From: Nodosilinea nodulosa PCC 7104 | Lineage (GTDB): Bacteria > Cyanobacteriota > Cyanobacteriia > Phormidesmidales > Phormidesmidaceae | Reading direction: 5' to 3' | Length of the DNA: 47,667 bases | Assembly: GCF_000309385.1 (NCBI RefSeq) | Contig: NZ_JH976538.1 | Span: forward strand, 1-47,667 | Shown: positions 24,470-32,799 of the stretch, one piece after another | How the letters are laid out: every line of letters starts with the position of its first letter | Numbering within the stretch: the first letter of the stretch is position 1 | Notes under the pieces: generated by a model | What the model saw: the letters and a program-made list of their open reading frames with translations, nothing else | Told to the model about the DNA's origin: nothing | The model's database searches: none | Made by a program: the position numbers and the translations under genes

Positions 24470-24603
24470 TCGACCGCACTATGGTCTCAGAAGAAGCAAG
24501 GGTTAGCGGCCTACAATTCTTGGGTTCATTAGCCGGACTTGATATAAGACCCCAACCCGTTTTCCAGAGCCATCGCGCGATCGTGGGTGATCTCGTCAGT
24601 TCG

Positions 24604-24784
24604 CAGCTCACCCGCAAAACCTACGTCCGCAGCTTGTTAATGACCGGGGCAATGGGGCTGGCGCATGGGGACTGAACGTCTCCCCAAAACCCTGATTGTG
24701 TCGGTTACCCGTGACCCAGCTACCCCGCATTCGGGCGGCATCGGCCTCGAACTGCACGAGGAAGGGGTGATCTGCACCCTATAA
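24604..24784 (+). pseudogene. alpha/beta hydrolase remnant with deleted middle
   Basis: LTRKTYVRSLLMTGAMGL resembles the signal peptide of the intact hydrolase at 25758 (KTYARPLLTGTAVMLL). It joins, with a frame change near 24670, TERLPKTLIVSVTRDPATPH, which matches the hydrolase's Asp-bearing motif GLPDTLIISITGDPATPY. It ends HEEGVICTL-stop at 24782-24784. More than 400 residues between these ends are missing. Non-functional relic of a second copy. Confidence 0.6.
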
Positions 24785-24839
24785 CCACAAGATCGCGAAG
24801 GCTTGAAAACAGTTCTGAGATGACATTGAGGATAGAGCC

Positions 24840-25580
24840 ATGGTTAAACATAAAAACGTTAGGCTGCGACTGTTTGGGCTGCTGTGGTTAGCAGGCATGG
24901 CTGGGGTGATATCCCTGGTGTTGCTGCCTTTGCCCTTGCTCCCAGAGGGTGCTCCACCTGCCGCCGTGGTCAGGCTCCTGGTGCTGGTGCAGCCCACGGT
25001 TTTGGTGTCGGTGGCGGTGCTGATAGGTGTGCTTTTGGCTCACCGGCTAGGGCTAATGGCACCGGGGGCAGAGGCTATAGCCGCTGGGCGATCGTGGCGA
25101 CAAGCCATGGTTCCTCAACTGTTGCCCGGCGTGGTGGGTGGGTTGATCAGTGGCGGACTACTGGCTGCGATCGCCCTGCTGTCTCGCCCGCTGCTGCCAC
25201 CAGCCTTTGAGGCGGCTGAGCCCACGCCGCTGCTAGTGCGATTTCTCTACGGCGGTATCACCGAAGAAATTTTGATCCGCTGGGGACTGATGACGCTGCT
25301 GCTATGGCTGGGCTGGCGATTTGGGCAGCAGCGCCAGGGTAAACCCCAGGCCCGATGGGTGGTCGTCGCCATTGCCGTCTCCTCCCTGATGTTTGCGATG
25401 GCTCACTTGCCCTATGCGATCGCCTTAGGGCTGCCGTTAACCCCAACCTTAGTGGGATTTTTGCTGATCCAAAATTCTTTGTTTGCAGGGGTTGCGGGGT
25501 ATTTGTTCTGGCGCTATGGGCTAGAGACTGCCATGATCGCCCACCTGATGGTTCATGCCGTGCTGGCCCTCATCGGCTGA
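24840..25580 (+). CDS. CPBP family intramembrane protease, second gene
   Basis: A 246-residue protein with six or seven transmembrane segments. The motif set is GGITEEILIRWGLMTLLLWL (EExxxR), LMFAMAHLPYAIALG (His) and AMIAHLMVHAVLAL (final His pair). It lacks the long N-terminal part of the gene at 23543 and differs in sequence, so it is not a recent duplicate. GAGG lies about nine bases before the ATG. HIP1 sites in the gene suggest that this one is native, unlike the TetR-linked gene. Confidence 0.85.
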   Translation: MVKHKNVRLRLFGLLWLAGMAGVISLVLLPLPLLPEGAPPAAVVRLLVLVQPTVLVSVAVLIGVLLAHRLGLMAPGAEAIAAGRSWRQAMVPQLLPGVVGGLISGGLLAAIALLSRPLLPPAFEAAEPTPLLVRFLYGGITEEILIRWGLMTLLLWLGWRFGQQRQGKPQARWVVVAIAVSSLMFAMAHLPYAIALGLPLTPTLVGFLLIQNSLFAGVAGYLFWRYGLETAMIAHLMVHAVLALIG

Positions 25581-25757
25581 GGTATCTCCTGGCTACCGGG
25601 CAGGGTGGACATGGGTATCGTGGCCCCAGGCTCCCTACCAGATGGGCTGGACGGCAAAGCGTTCACCATCATGTCTCAAATTTCTTCTAACAGCTCACGA
25701 AATCGTAACCGACTCACGTACGACTCAAGACCAACAGCTTCCACTCGGAGGAGAATT

Positions 25758-27317
25758 ATGCGCGTTCCCAAGACCTACGCCCGACCCTTATTAACAGGCA
25801 CAGCAGTGATGTTGCTTGTCCTCGCCGGGGCACCTGCCGCATTGACACAGTCTGCCCAGGAACCAGCGGCGGAACTGGAGCGATTTTACAACCAGGAGCT
25901 GACCTTCGGCTCCTGTGAAGGCTTTGCGACCACTGCGACCGAGGCACAAGTGTACGTTGATCCGTTTGAATGTGGCCGCCTGGAGGTGCCGCTAGATTAC
26001 GACGAACCTGAGGGTGAGACCATGCAAATCGCAGTACTGCGGCTACCGGCCCAGGGTGATCCGGACCAGCGGATCGGCTCTCTGGTACTCAATCCCGGAG
26101 GGCCTGGGGGCTCGGGCACGATTCAAACCCCTTTCACCGCAGTGGCTCTGAAGGAGACTCCCATTGTTCAACGGTTTGACCTGGTTGGGTTCGACCCTCG
26201 CGGAGTCGGAGCCTCGACCCCGGCCATCAACTGCTTCACCGACGAAGAGAACGACCGGGGCGAGAACCAGACGACGTTGCTGGGTACGTCGGGAGAATGG
26301 AGTGCCGACGACACCCGCGAGTTGATGGAGAAGTGCGCCGAGGGGTCGGGTGGTGAGCAGGTGCTCGCCGCCGTCGGCACCCGCAACGTAGCCAGAGATA
26401 TGGACGTGCTCCGCGCCGCCCTCGGTGACGAAAAGCTGACCTTCCTTGGGCGAAGCTACGGCACTCGATTGGGCGCGGTCTACGCTGAGATGTTCCCGCA
26501 GAACGTCCGGGCGATGGTTTTAGACGGTGCGCTCGACCCTCGGCAGGGCAGCGCGGAGCGCCGTTTAGCGCTCCATGCCGCGTTCCAGCGCTCGTTCGAG
26601 CTGATGGCCGAGTTCTGCGCTCAGAGATCAGACTGTCCGCTGGGCACCGACCCCGAGCAGGCCACCGCTGTGTTCCAAGATCTGTTCCAGCCGCTGATCG
26701 ATAACCCCGTGCCAGCGGGCGAGGGGCACACCCTGGATTTTTTGTATGGCACTGGCAGCGTCCTCGGGGCGCTCTACAATGCCGAGGCGTGGCCGCGAAT
26801 CATTGACGGCATCGCCCAGCTCAAAAACGAGGGACGAGGCGACAAACTCCTCGCTCTCATTGACGACTTTATCGTTGAAGGATTGGAGAGCAACCTCGTC
26901 GATGCTCAGCTCGCCATCAATTGTAACGACGAGGAGCGCCGCACCCCTGAGCAGGAGGCAGATCTGCGACGCCAGATCTTCGACGTGAGCCCCTTTCTTG
27001 ATACCGGACGCCCCGTTGAGGGCGTCACCCGCGACGCCTGCGAGTTCTGGCCTGGTGAGCCGACCCTCGGCTTCCCCCATGCTCAGAACGTTGAGGGCTT
27101 ACCCGACACGCTGATCATCTCCATCACTGGCGACCCGGCCACCCCCTACGCTGCTGGAGCCAGTCTAGCCGAGTCGCTCGGCGGTACCTTGCTCACCGTC
27201 GAGGGAGAGCAGCACACCATCGCCATGGATGGCACCAGCCCCTGCGTCAATGCGATCGTGGCCAACTACCTGATCGACCTTGAACTCCCAGCCGATGGCG
27301 ATCGCTGCGTCCTCTAG
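25758..27317 (+). CDS. secreted alpha/beta hydrolase, TAP/SlpE type peptidase-like
   Basis: A 519-residue exported serine hydrolase. The start is ATG 25758 with GGAGGAG seven bases ahead; the longer frame from 25605 lacks support. Signal peptide MRVPKTYARPLLTGTAVMLL continues to an AxA site near 28-33. The oxyanion loop LVLNPGGPGGSG is near 118, the nucleophile Ser in FLGRSYGTRLG near 235, Asp in ISITGDPATPY near 457 and His in EGEQHTIAM near 483. The family (tripeptidyl aminopeptidase and SlpD/SlpE of Streptomyces) cleaves peptides from N-termini. Style and GC are actinobacterial, so horizontal acquisition is likely. Confidence 0.85.
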   Translation: MRVPKTYARPLLTGTAVMLLVLAGAPAALTQSAQEPAAELERFYNQELTFGSCEGFATTATEAQVYVDPFECGRLEVPLDYDEPEGETMQIAVLRLPAQGDPDQRIGSLVLNPGGPGGSGTIQTPFTAVALKETPIVQRFDLVGFDPRGVGASTPAINCFTDEENDRGENQTTLLGTSGEWSADDTRELMEKCAEGSGGEQVLAAVGTRNVARDMDVLRAALGDEKLTFLGRSYGTRLGAVYAEMFPQNVRAMVLDGALDPRQGSAERRLALHAAFQRSFELMAEFCAQRSDCPLGTDPEQATAVFQDLFQPLIDNPVPAGEGHTLDFLYGTGSVLGALYNAEAWPRIIDGIAQLKNEGRGDKLLALIDDFIVEGLESNLVDAQLAINCNDEERRTPEQEADLRRQIFDVSPFLDTGRPVEGVTRDACEFWPGEPTLGFPHAQNVEGLPDTLIISITGDPATPYAAGASLAESLGGTLLTVEGEQHTIAMDGTSPCVNAIVANYLIDLELPADGDRCVL

Positions 27318-27439
27318 CCCCCATTGCCAAAACCAAGGATTTAGACACCCTTATTTGCCTCATCAACAGTGCTGCTCTACGCGGCGGTTATCACGCTTAA
27401 GCATCACTGCATTCATCACCAAACATTGGAGCTAAAAAT

Positions 27440-28120
27440 ATGTCACGTAAAGCGATCGCCAAAAAGCGCCTTATTCACCCAAAGCATGAAGCAAGACACA
27501 TTCGCTTGCTTCGCAAACCCTTCCAGATCATTCGCGCCAATTTTCGCGCCTACCTCATCATCAACGCCATTTTGTATGGCTTGGTCTTCACTGGGATGGT
27601 AGCGGCGATGGTCTTCCCCAACCTGAGCGCAACTCAGTTGGCCACCATAGAAGAGAACGGAACGGCAGATCTTGTCCGATCGCTAATCAACAACCCTTGG
27701 CTGTTCTCACTGACCATCCTGGGCGTCAACGTCATGACCGGCGCGCTGCGGATCGTGCTCCCTTCGCTGCTCGTTCCCTTCACTGGCATCGCCATATTTG
27801 CGTATAAAGCATTCACTTTAGGTTTAGCCATGGCCCCGACTACCAAGGTTATGGCGGTGGCACTGATCCCGCACTCGCTAACGATACTCATCGAATTCCA
27901 AGCTTACGCCCTCTTGATGTTTGGAGCATACATCCTGGGTCGGTCTTGGGTTCGCCCCGCCACCATCGGTGCTCGGAACCATCGTCAGGGTTACGTCCGT
28001 GGGCTGCAACAGCTCGGTTGGCTGAGCCTGGCCACGCTCCCACTGTTCATCATCGGCGCGATCTGGGAGGCGTTCTCGCTCCGCTACCTGGTTCCTCCGC
28101 TAACCCAATGGTTGTTGTAG
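27440..28120 (+). CDS. SpoIIM-like (stage II sporulation protein M family) membrane protein
   Basis: A 226-residue membrane protein with a basic N-terminus, then hydrophobic segments near 39-60, 85-105, 108-130, 150-172 and 195-215. LGVNVMTGALRIVLPSLLVP and VALIPHSLTILIEFQAYALL fit the SpoIIM/DUF95 pattern, in which a PHG/PHS-E segment precedes the last helices. Function in non-sporulators is unknown; a role in peptidoglycan or envelope assembly is inferred from the sporulation protein. GGAG about nine bases before ATG. 122 bp after the hydrolase. Confidence 0.6.
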   Translation: MSRKAIAKKRLIHPKHEARHIRLLRKPFQIIRANFRAYLIINAILYGLVFTGMVAAMVFPNLSATQLATIEENGTADLVRSLINNPWLFSLTILGVNVMTGALRIVLPSLLVPFTGIAIFAYKAFTLGLAMAPTTKVMAVALIPHSLTILIEFQAYALLMFGAYILGRSWVRPATIGARNHRQGYVRGLQQLGWLSLATLPLFIIGAIWEAFSLRYLVPPLTQWLL

Positions 28121-28180
28121 CCCTAAACAAACCCAATCACGATCGCTTCTTGAATTGATGGTCAACTCTGTAATTTTAGA

Positions 28181-28480
28181 ATGGTGAATAAAATGATTAA
28201 GTGCAAAGATTTTGCGCCTCGAATTACTGAACGGGGACCCTTCGGCGGACCTTCCGAGTATGAATCTTTCTCGGAGGTTGTGAGTGCTGTAAATCAGTGG
28301 ATCGAACGTACAACGATACAGGTAATCAATGTTGAAACTGTTGTTTTACCCGATCGAATTGAAGGCACCGATGATGGTGACTACGGAGTGAAGACCAGTA
28401 ATGCTTTCCACCCAGTGATGATCAGTCAGGGTCTTGCAATCAATTGCTTTCAATGTGTGCGTGTTTGGTACCGAGAATAG
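28181..28480 (+). CDS. hypothetical protein, 99 aa
   Basis: MVNKMIKCKDFAPRITERGP opens a soluble alpha/beta protein. VVSAVNQWIERTTIQVINVE and TVVLPDRIEG are typical of short proteins tested as signalling or stress accessory in many bacteria; no named family recognised. Start could also be the ATG at 28193. No ribosome site visible. It stands 15 bp before the next gene on the same strand. Confidence 0.5.
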   Translation: MVNKMIKCKDFAPRITERGPFGGPSEYESFSEVVSAVNQWIERTTIQVINVETVVLPDRIEGTDDGDYGVKTSNAFHPVMISQGLAINCFQCVRVWYRE

Positions 28481-28494
28481 GCTGAGAAGAAAGA

Positions 28495-28866
28495 ATGAAA
28501 CGATCTACCTTGTTTACTTTCCTGTATCTTGCGCTGGGAGTCTGTCTGACAGCGATCGCGTTTGGATACCCAAACCTGCCTTCGGGTCTTCAAGCCAGCT
28601 TGTTCATCAGTGCAGGATTGTCCTACATCGCTTGTATTTTCGAGCCATTTTGGCGGGAGAGGACAATCCGCTTCTATCGCGGCCGCAATTCATCGATCAT
28701 CCTATCCTCGTTGGCGATTGGATTCACTATTATTGGGATGATTTGGGAGGTTCAAAGTCAGAACTGGGCGATGGAAGCTTTTTTAGGAGCATTTTCGCGG
28801 CTAATCATTGTTTTACTGTTTGCTGAAAACATTGTGATTATAAGGCGAGTGAATTCTGAACATTAG
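28495..28866 (+). CDS. small membrane protein, 123 aa
   Basis: Three to four hydrophobic helices: LFTFLYLALGVCLTAIAFGY, LFISAGLSYIACIF, IILSSLAIGFTIIGMIWEV and LIIVLLFAENIVII. No catalytic motif. GAAGAAAGA just upstream of the ATG is a weak ribosome site. Function unknown. Confidence 0.5.
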   Translation: MKRSTLFTFLYLALGVCLTAIAFGYPNLPSGLQASLFISAGLSYIACIFEPFWRERTIRFYRGRNSSIILSSLAIGFTIIGMIWEVQSQNWAMEAFLGAFSRLIIVLLFAENIVIIRRVNSEH

Positions 28867-28948
28867 TAGCTAAATCAAAACAACAATAGTCCGGACATTT
28901 GTCTGGGCAAGCGCTGAAACCTCTGATCTTTCGTTGGCTAGACCATTT

Positions 28949-29845
28949 ATGAAAAAAACATTTTGGCTGTGGATAGTGGTTGGCATACTGGGTGCCCTGT
29001 TGGCTCAGCCCGGCGCGATCGCCCAAACGACCCAAATTATTCTATTTGACGGGCCTGACTTCAGCGGTGAACAGCGATCGTTTTCCTCTGGGGTGCGTGA
29101 CTTAAACAACCGGGGCTTTAACGATCGCGCCGAATCAATGGTTGTGGTCTCGGGCACCTGGCAAGTCTGCTCTGACTTTGGCTCCCGAGGCAACTGCAAA
29201 ACCTTTAGCCCCGGCAACTACTCGTCGTTGGGTTCCTTTGGGCTAACCAATGCCATTACCTCCATTCAGCCCGAAACCACCACTACGACGTCGGTCGGTG
29301 GCGGCGCTAGCCCCCGCATTACCGTCTATTCAGACCCTGGCTTTAGCGGTAGCAATGCCGTCTTTACCACTTCCATTAACAATCTCATCCCTCGCGGGCT
29401 CAACGACACCATTTCGTCGATTCAAATCGATGGTGGCAACTGGCAGCTGTGCGCCGACGTAAACTACCGGGGCAGGTGCCAAACCTTAGGCCCCGGCAGC
29501 TACAGCAACCTCAGCGCCCTGGGACTGCAAGACACCATCAGCTCAATGCAGCTAGTCAGCAGCGATAGCTCGGGCAGCAGTGGGTCTAGCGGTAGCTTGA
29601 TCACGGTGTACCTCGACGTTAACTACGGTGGTAGCAGCATCACGGTCTCTGACTCGATCGACAACCTGATCCCTCGAGGGCTCAACGATCAGATCTCCTC
29701 GGTGCGTATTCAAAGCGGCACCTGGCGACTGTGTTCAGACGTCGGCTACCGAGGCAACTGCCGGACCCTAGGCCCCGGCAGCTACAGCGACCTGAGCGGT
29801 CTAGGCTTGCAAGACAACATCAGTTCGATTCAGCGCATCCAGTGA
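28949..29845 (+). CDS. secreted triple beta/gamma-crystallin domain protein
   Basis: A signal peptide MKKTFWLWIVVGILGALLAQ with AIAQ cleavage, then three repeats of about 88 residues separated by a Thr/Gly linker and a Ser/Gly linker. Each repeat has the crystallin Greek-key pattern: ILFDGPDFSGEQRSF then W-LCSDxxxRGxCxTxxPG; ITVYSDPGFSGSNAVF; ITVYLDVNYGGSSITV. Repeats two and three also share NNLIPRGLND/IDNLIPRGLND, the N/D-N/D-X-S calcium-binding region. Conserved Cys pairs (WQVCSD...GNCK) may form disulfides outside the cell. ATG 28949 chosen because it begins the signal peptide; a TTG lies at 28934. Probably a calcium-binding extracellular protein. Confidence 0.85.
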   Translation: MKKTFWLWIVVGILGALLAQPGAIAQTTQIILFDGPDFSGEQRSFSSGVRDLNNRGFNDRAESMVVVSGTWQVCSDFGSRGNCKTFSPGNYSSLGSFGLTNAITSIQPETTTTTSVGGGASPRITVYSDPGFSGSNAVFTTSINNLIPRGLNDTISSIQIDGGNWQLCADVNYRGRCQTLGPGSYSNLSALGLQDTISSMQLVSSDSSGSSGSSGSLITVYLDVNYGGSSITVSDSIDNLIPRGLNDQISSVRIQSGTWRLCSDVGYRGNCRTLGPGSYSDLSGLGLQDNISSIQRIQ

Positions 29846-29920
29846 TCGCGATTGCTGTAGACCGAACAGCCGGGACGGCTATCCCACAAGAATTGTCCCA
29901 AGTATAGAACAAGGAACACC

Positions 29921-30013
29921 ATGAATAAGCTCAAGTTTTTTGTCACCCGCGGCTATGGGGAATGCATGCTGAATGAATTGCATTACCCGCAAGCGGCAAG
30001 AAACTTTCTTTAA
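29921..30013 (+). pseudogene. RidA-family protein, truncated N-terminal copy
   Basis: MNKLKFFVTRGYGECMLNEL followed by HYPQAARNFL-stop matches the start of the intact RidA gene at 34789 (MNKPEFFVTPGYGEYMLNNL HYSQALKIGD). Homology ends at residue 26 where IS5-type sequence begins. The ribosome site AAGGAACACC is also shared. Confidence 0.75.
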
Positions 30014-30020
30014 ACGTTTG

Positions 30021-30191
30021 TTAAGTGGTTTCTACCTTCCACGTTCGCTTGTTTTTGGCGAGACTTCGTAGCATCAATCGAATCATCACCATATAAATCA
30101 TACCTTCATGATTCTCTGGCAATCGCTCATAGTCTCGATTCAATATTCGTGCATTCTCTAGCCAAGTCCATGTCCGCTCCACCATCCATCT
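30021..30191 (-). pseudogene. IS5-family transposase, C-terminal fragment
   Basis: The minus-strand frame reads RWMVERTWTWLENARILNRD then YERLPENHEGMIYMVMIRLM and LRSLAKNKRTW, stop at 30021-30023. This is the classic IS5 C-terminus with the DDE glutamate in VVERT. N-terminal part missing. It truncates the RidA copy. Confidence 0.8.
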
Positions 30192-30286
30192 TTATGGTTC
30201 TACCTGAACCTCAGGACATTATTTCAGGGGAGCTATTTGCTGCGACGAGTCAACAATTTTCTCGGCTCAACTTCAAAGGAGTGAAC

Positions 30287-30409
30287 ATGGCACATCCAAT
30301 CAGCAAATTTGACTCCAGTTCGTTAATTTTTGCTCCGAGGCGAACTGTATCTATCTTTAACTCCAACAGTACAGAGAGTGAAATCAACCATGTTCAAGCG
30401 ATTCTCTAA
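30287..30409 (+). CDS. 40-aa peptide, translationally coupled upstream frame
   Basis: AAAGGAG seven bases before ATG 30287 is one of the better ribosome sites in this region. The peptide MAHPISKFDSSSLIFAPRRT... ends at 30409, overlapping the next start by 20 bases in another frame. The downstream gene has a weak site of its own, so this may be a coupling leader. Confidence 0.4.
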   Translation: MAHPISKFDSSSLIFAPRRTVSIFNSNSTESEINHVQAIL

Positions 30410-30737
30410 AGTTTCTATCCTGTTAGTCACAGTTACAACGTTAGTGATGGTTTGTTTACAATCTTTTGGAGCAAAGGCCGCCCTATCTGAACTGCCAGAT
30501 TTGGGCTCCTCAAATCAGTCAACGCTGGTTGCAACAGCCGCTCTTCCCCCTAATCTTGTCCCGGCTGTTTTAGGTGGTAGACCTGTTTATGTACTGTATG
30601 TGACCAGAGCAGAAGATACGGTTCTCATCCGTTGTTATCCCGGTTATGAACCTACGATCGCCGTTCGAGCGATGGGAAGTAATCCCAATGCCAACACTCA
30701 AAAAGAAGGTGTTATGACGTGCCGCCCTTCTGCTTAG
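30390..30737 (+). CDS. secreted hypothetical protein, 115 aa
   Basis: MFKRFSKVSILLVTVTTLVM then VCLQSFGAKAALSELPDL is a clear signal peptide with an AKA/A cleavage site. The mature part has two cysteines (IRCYPGYEP and VMTCRPSA) that may pair. The beta-rich PVYVLYVTRAEDTVLIRCYP suggests a small extracellular fold. No family recognised. ATG 30390 chosen because it starts the signal peptide. Confidence 0.6.
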   Translation: MFKRFSKVSILLVTVTTLVMVCLQSFGAKAALSELPDLGSSNQSTLVATAALPPNLVPAVLGGRPVYVLYVTRAEDTVLIRCYPGYEPTIAVRAMGSNPNANTQKEGVMTCRPSA

Positions 30738-30872
30738 AACTGATGCGACAAATTTACTCTGGTATCGCTACAGGCACATGGACAGAAGCTGCTTAAGATC
30801 TCAGCCAATAGGGTAAACACTGCTCACAAAACTTCAAAGCTTCACTACAACACACTCATCAGGAGGTTTCCA

Positions 30873-31736
30873 ATGAACCGGAAGATTTTAATCACTGGCG
30901 CAACTGGCAGTAACGGTACAGAGATTGTCAAGCGACTCGCAGCGCAGAACGTGCCAGTCCGCGCCATGGTTCGTAACCGTGATCGAGCAAAGGAAATTGC
31001 ACTCCCGAATGTTGAAGTGGTGGAGGGGAACTTTGATCGCCCTGAGACGCTGTTGAAGGCGCTGACTGAAGTAGACCGTGCCTTTCTTTTAACGAACTCT
31101 ACAGAAGACGCAGAAGCGCAACAACTCGCGTTTGTTGATGCGGCTCGTCAGAGTGGTGTCAAGCATATCGTCAAACTATCGCAATTTGCAGCCGATGCCC
31201 ATTCGCCCGTGCGCTTTTTGCGTTATCATGCCGCAGTCGAAACGGCAATTCAAGCATCAGGAATGACGTATACGTTTTTGCGTCCCAACCTCTTTATGCA
31301 GGGCTTATTAAACTTTAAATCGACAATCACGAGCCAAAACGCCTTTTATGCAGCGATCGGCGATGCAAAGGTCAGCGTGGTAGACGTGCGCAATATTGCA
31401 GACGTTGCAGTAGTTGCTTTAACAGAAACAGGGCATGAGGGAAAGATTTACAACCTCACCGGACCACAGGCATTGACTCATGCTGAGATGGCAGAACAAC
31501 TCTCGGCTGCGCTCAATCGTCAGATTGCATTCGTCGATATTTCATCTGAAGTAATGCGCGATCAACTGCTCAACATTGGGATGCCAGCTTGGCAAGCAGA
31601 CGGACTGATTGAGGATTACGCGCACTACCGACGCAATGAGGCAGCAGTGGTTTCGTCTGGTATCCAGGACGCAATTGGTAAAGAGCCGCGCAGTTTCAAG
31701 ACGTTCGCCTGTGACTACGCAACAATGTTTGGCTAG
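30873..31736 (+). CDS. NmrA-family NAD(P)-dependent reductase
   Basis: A 287-residue atypical SDR. MNRKILITGATGSNGTEIVK carries GxTGxxG, RAMVRNRDRAKE gives NADP-type arginines, YHAAVETAIQASGMTYTFLR is the family's YxxxK-like segment. Resembles the NmrA-type quinone oxidoreductase QorB group. AGGAGG about eight bases before the ATG. It is only loosely similar to the gene at 18226. Neighbouring RidA remnant and membrane gene give no pathway hint. Confidence 0.88.
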   Translation: MNRKILITGATGSNGTEIVKRLAAQNVPVRAMVRNRDRAKEIALPNVEVVEGNFDRPETLLKALTEVDRAFLLTNSTEDAEAQQLAFVDAARQSGVKHIVKLSQFAADAHSPVRFLRYHAAVETAIQASGMTYTFLRPNLFMQGLLNFKSTITSQNAFYAAIGDAKVSVVDVRNIADVAVVALTETGHEGKIYNLTGPQALTHAEMAEQLSAALNRQIAFVDISSEVMRDQLLNIGMPAWQADGLIEDYAHYRRNEAAVVSSGIQDAIGKEPRSFKTFACDYATMFG

Positions 31737-31772
31737 ACGCAGCCCAATCAGCCTAGGCCGAGTAGTACAGAT

Positions 31773-32414
31773 ATGGAGTTGAAGTACAACTCTAGGATGA
31801 GCATTATGGTGCAGCATGAAAAACAAGATGAAACACAACAGTTGGCGATCGCGCCTCGTCTGTGGCTCTGGTGGACATTGGCTACTACAATTGCGGGGGC
31901 GATCGTTGGAGCACTGGAAGCGTCAGGATTTCAGTTTATAGCAACCATATTTTTTACAGGTTTGTTGATTGGCGCAGCCCAATGGCTCGTTTTGCGCCAG
32001 TACATTCCTAAAGCCTTTTGGTGGATAGTGGTTAGCACGCTGGGATGGACTTTTGGGCTAGTGCTGGTGGCTCCTAACGAAACCTTTGATCCGCTTATTC
32101 AATTCCTAAGTACACTTGGCCTACGGTATGTTTTTTGGATGAATTTGGTCAAGCAGTCGATTGTACTAGCTATTTTTGGGGCGGCTCAATTTCCGATTTT
32201 GAGACGATTTGTCCGTAAAGCGCATTGGTGGATTTTGGTCAGTGCTTTAGGAGGTGCATTAGATGGAGCAAGCGGCTCAACTATCGCGTACATTTTGCCA
32301 GGGCTACTACCAGCACCATTCACAACAGCATTGAGCTATGGAGCAGGTTGGCTAGGCTACGGCATCGTTACCGGAATTTGCCTGCAATGGCTGTTGCGCC
32401 ATCAACCCCGGTAG
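31773..32414 (+). CDS. multi-pass membrane protein, 213 aa
   Basis: About six hydrophobic segments with conserved WWTLATTIAGAIVGALEASG, LLIGAAQWLVLRQYIPKAFW, WIVVSTLGWTFG, FGAAQFPILRRFVRKAHWWI and a C-terminal ICLQWLL. The duplicated pattern GAAQxxxLRxxxxKAxWWIxxSxLG shows an internal repeat, common in cyanobacterial membrane proteins of unknown role. Start may be ATG 31797 instead. No enzyme motif. Confidence 0.65.
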   Translation: MELKYNSRMSIMVQHEKQDETQQLAIAPRLWLWWTLATTIAGAIVGALEASGFQFIATIFFTGLLIGAAQWLVLRQYIPKAFWWIVVSTLGWTFGLVLVAPNETFDPLIQFLSTLGLRYVFWMNLVKQSIVLAIFGAAQFPILRRFVRKAHWWILVSALGGALDGASGSTIAYILPGLLPAPFTTALSYGAGWLGYGIVTGICLQWLLRHQPR

Positions 32415-32799
32415 GTCCCAGTATTTCATCGGGTATGCGCAGGGAAGATTTAGATGTAAGAGAACAATAAAGCTATCCCAGGGTAAGCGCAAGAAAATTG
32501 TATCTAAGGTGTGCATTAGCTTTCGGGCGATGCGGACGTGGCTAAAAGCCTTATTTACAAGTACAAGCTGATAAAATTGATAGTATAGAGGTAATAGACG
32601 GGAACATTTTTGCTGAACGATCGACTCCTGACTGAGTTGAAATAGTCTGTCTAAGGAGAGAAGTATTGATCGCCAGCTTATGATCTAACACTTTTGTTGT
32701 TACCTTGGCTTCCGGGCTGACAAGTGCTTTTCTGTATCATGGTTGACTTGGAAAAAGTCTAATTTTTGTAACCGCAAGAAATCGGTGAGAGCAAGCTCT
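32415..32799. other. 385-bp leader of AraC copy 2, worn duplicate of 19990-20309
   Basis: Segments GATAGTATAGAGGTAATAG, TTTTTGCTGAACGATCGA and TCTAAGGAGAGAAG match the leader of the first AraC gene. The small gene seen there (19927) is reduced to fragments here. The last 60 bp, including the AGAGC-AA-GCTCT dyad before the start, are strongly conserved. Confidence 0.55.

Noticed and set aside
25605..25757. 51-residue N-terminal extension of the TAP-type hydrolase
   Set aside because: It precedes the GGAGGAG site and the signal peptide that starts at ATG 25758.
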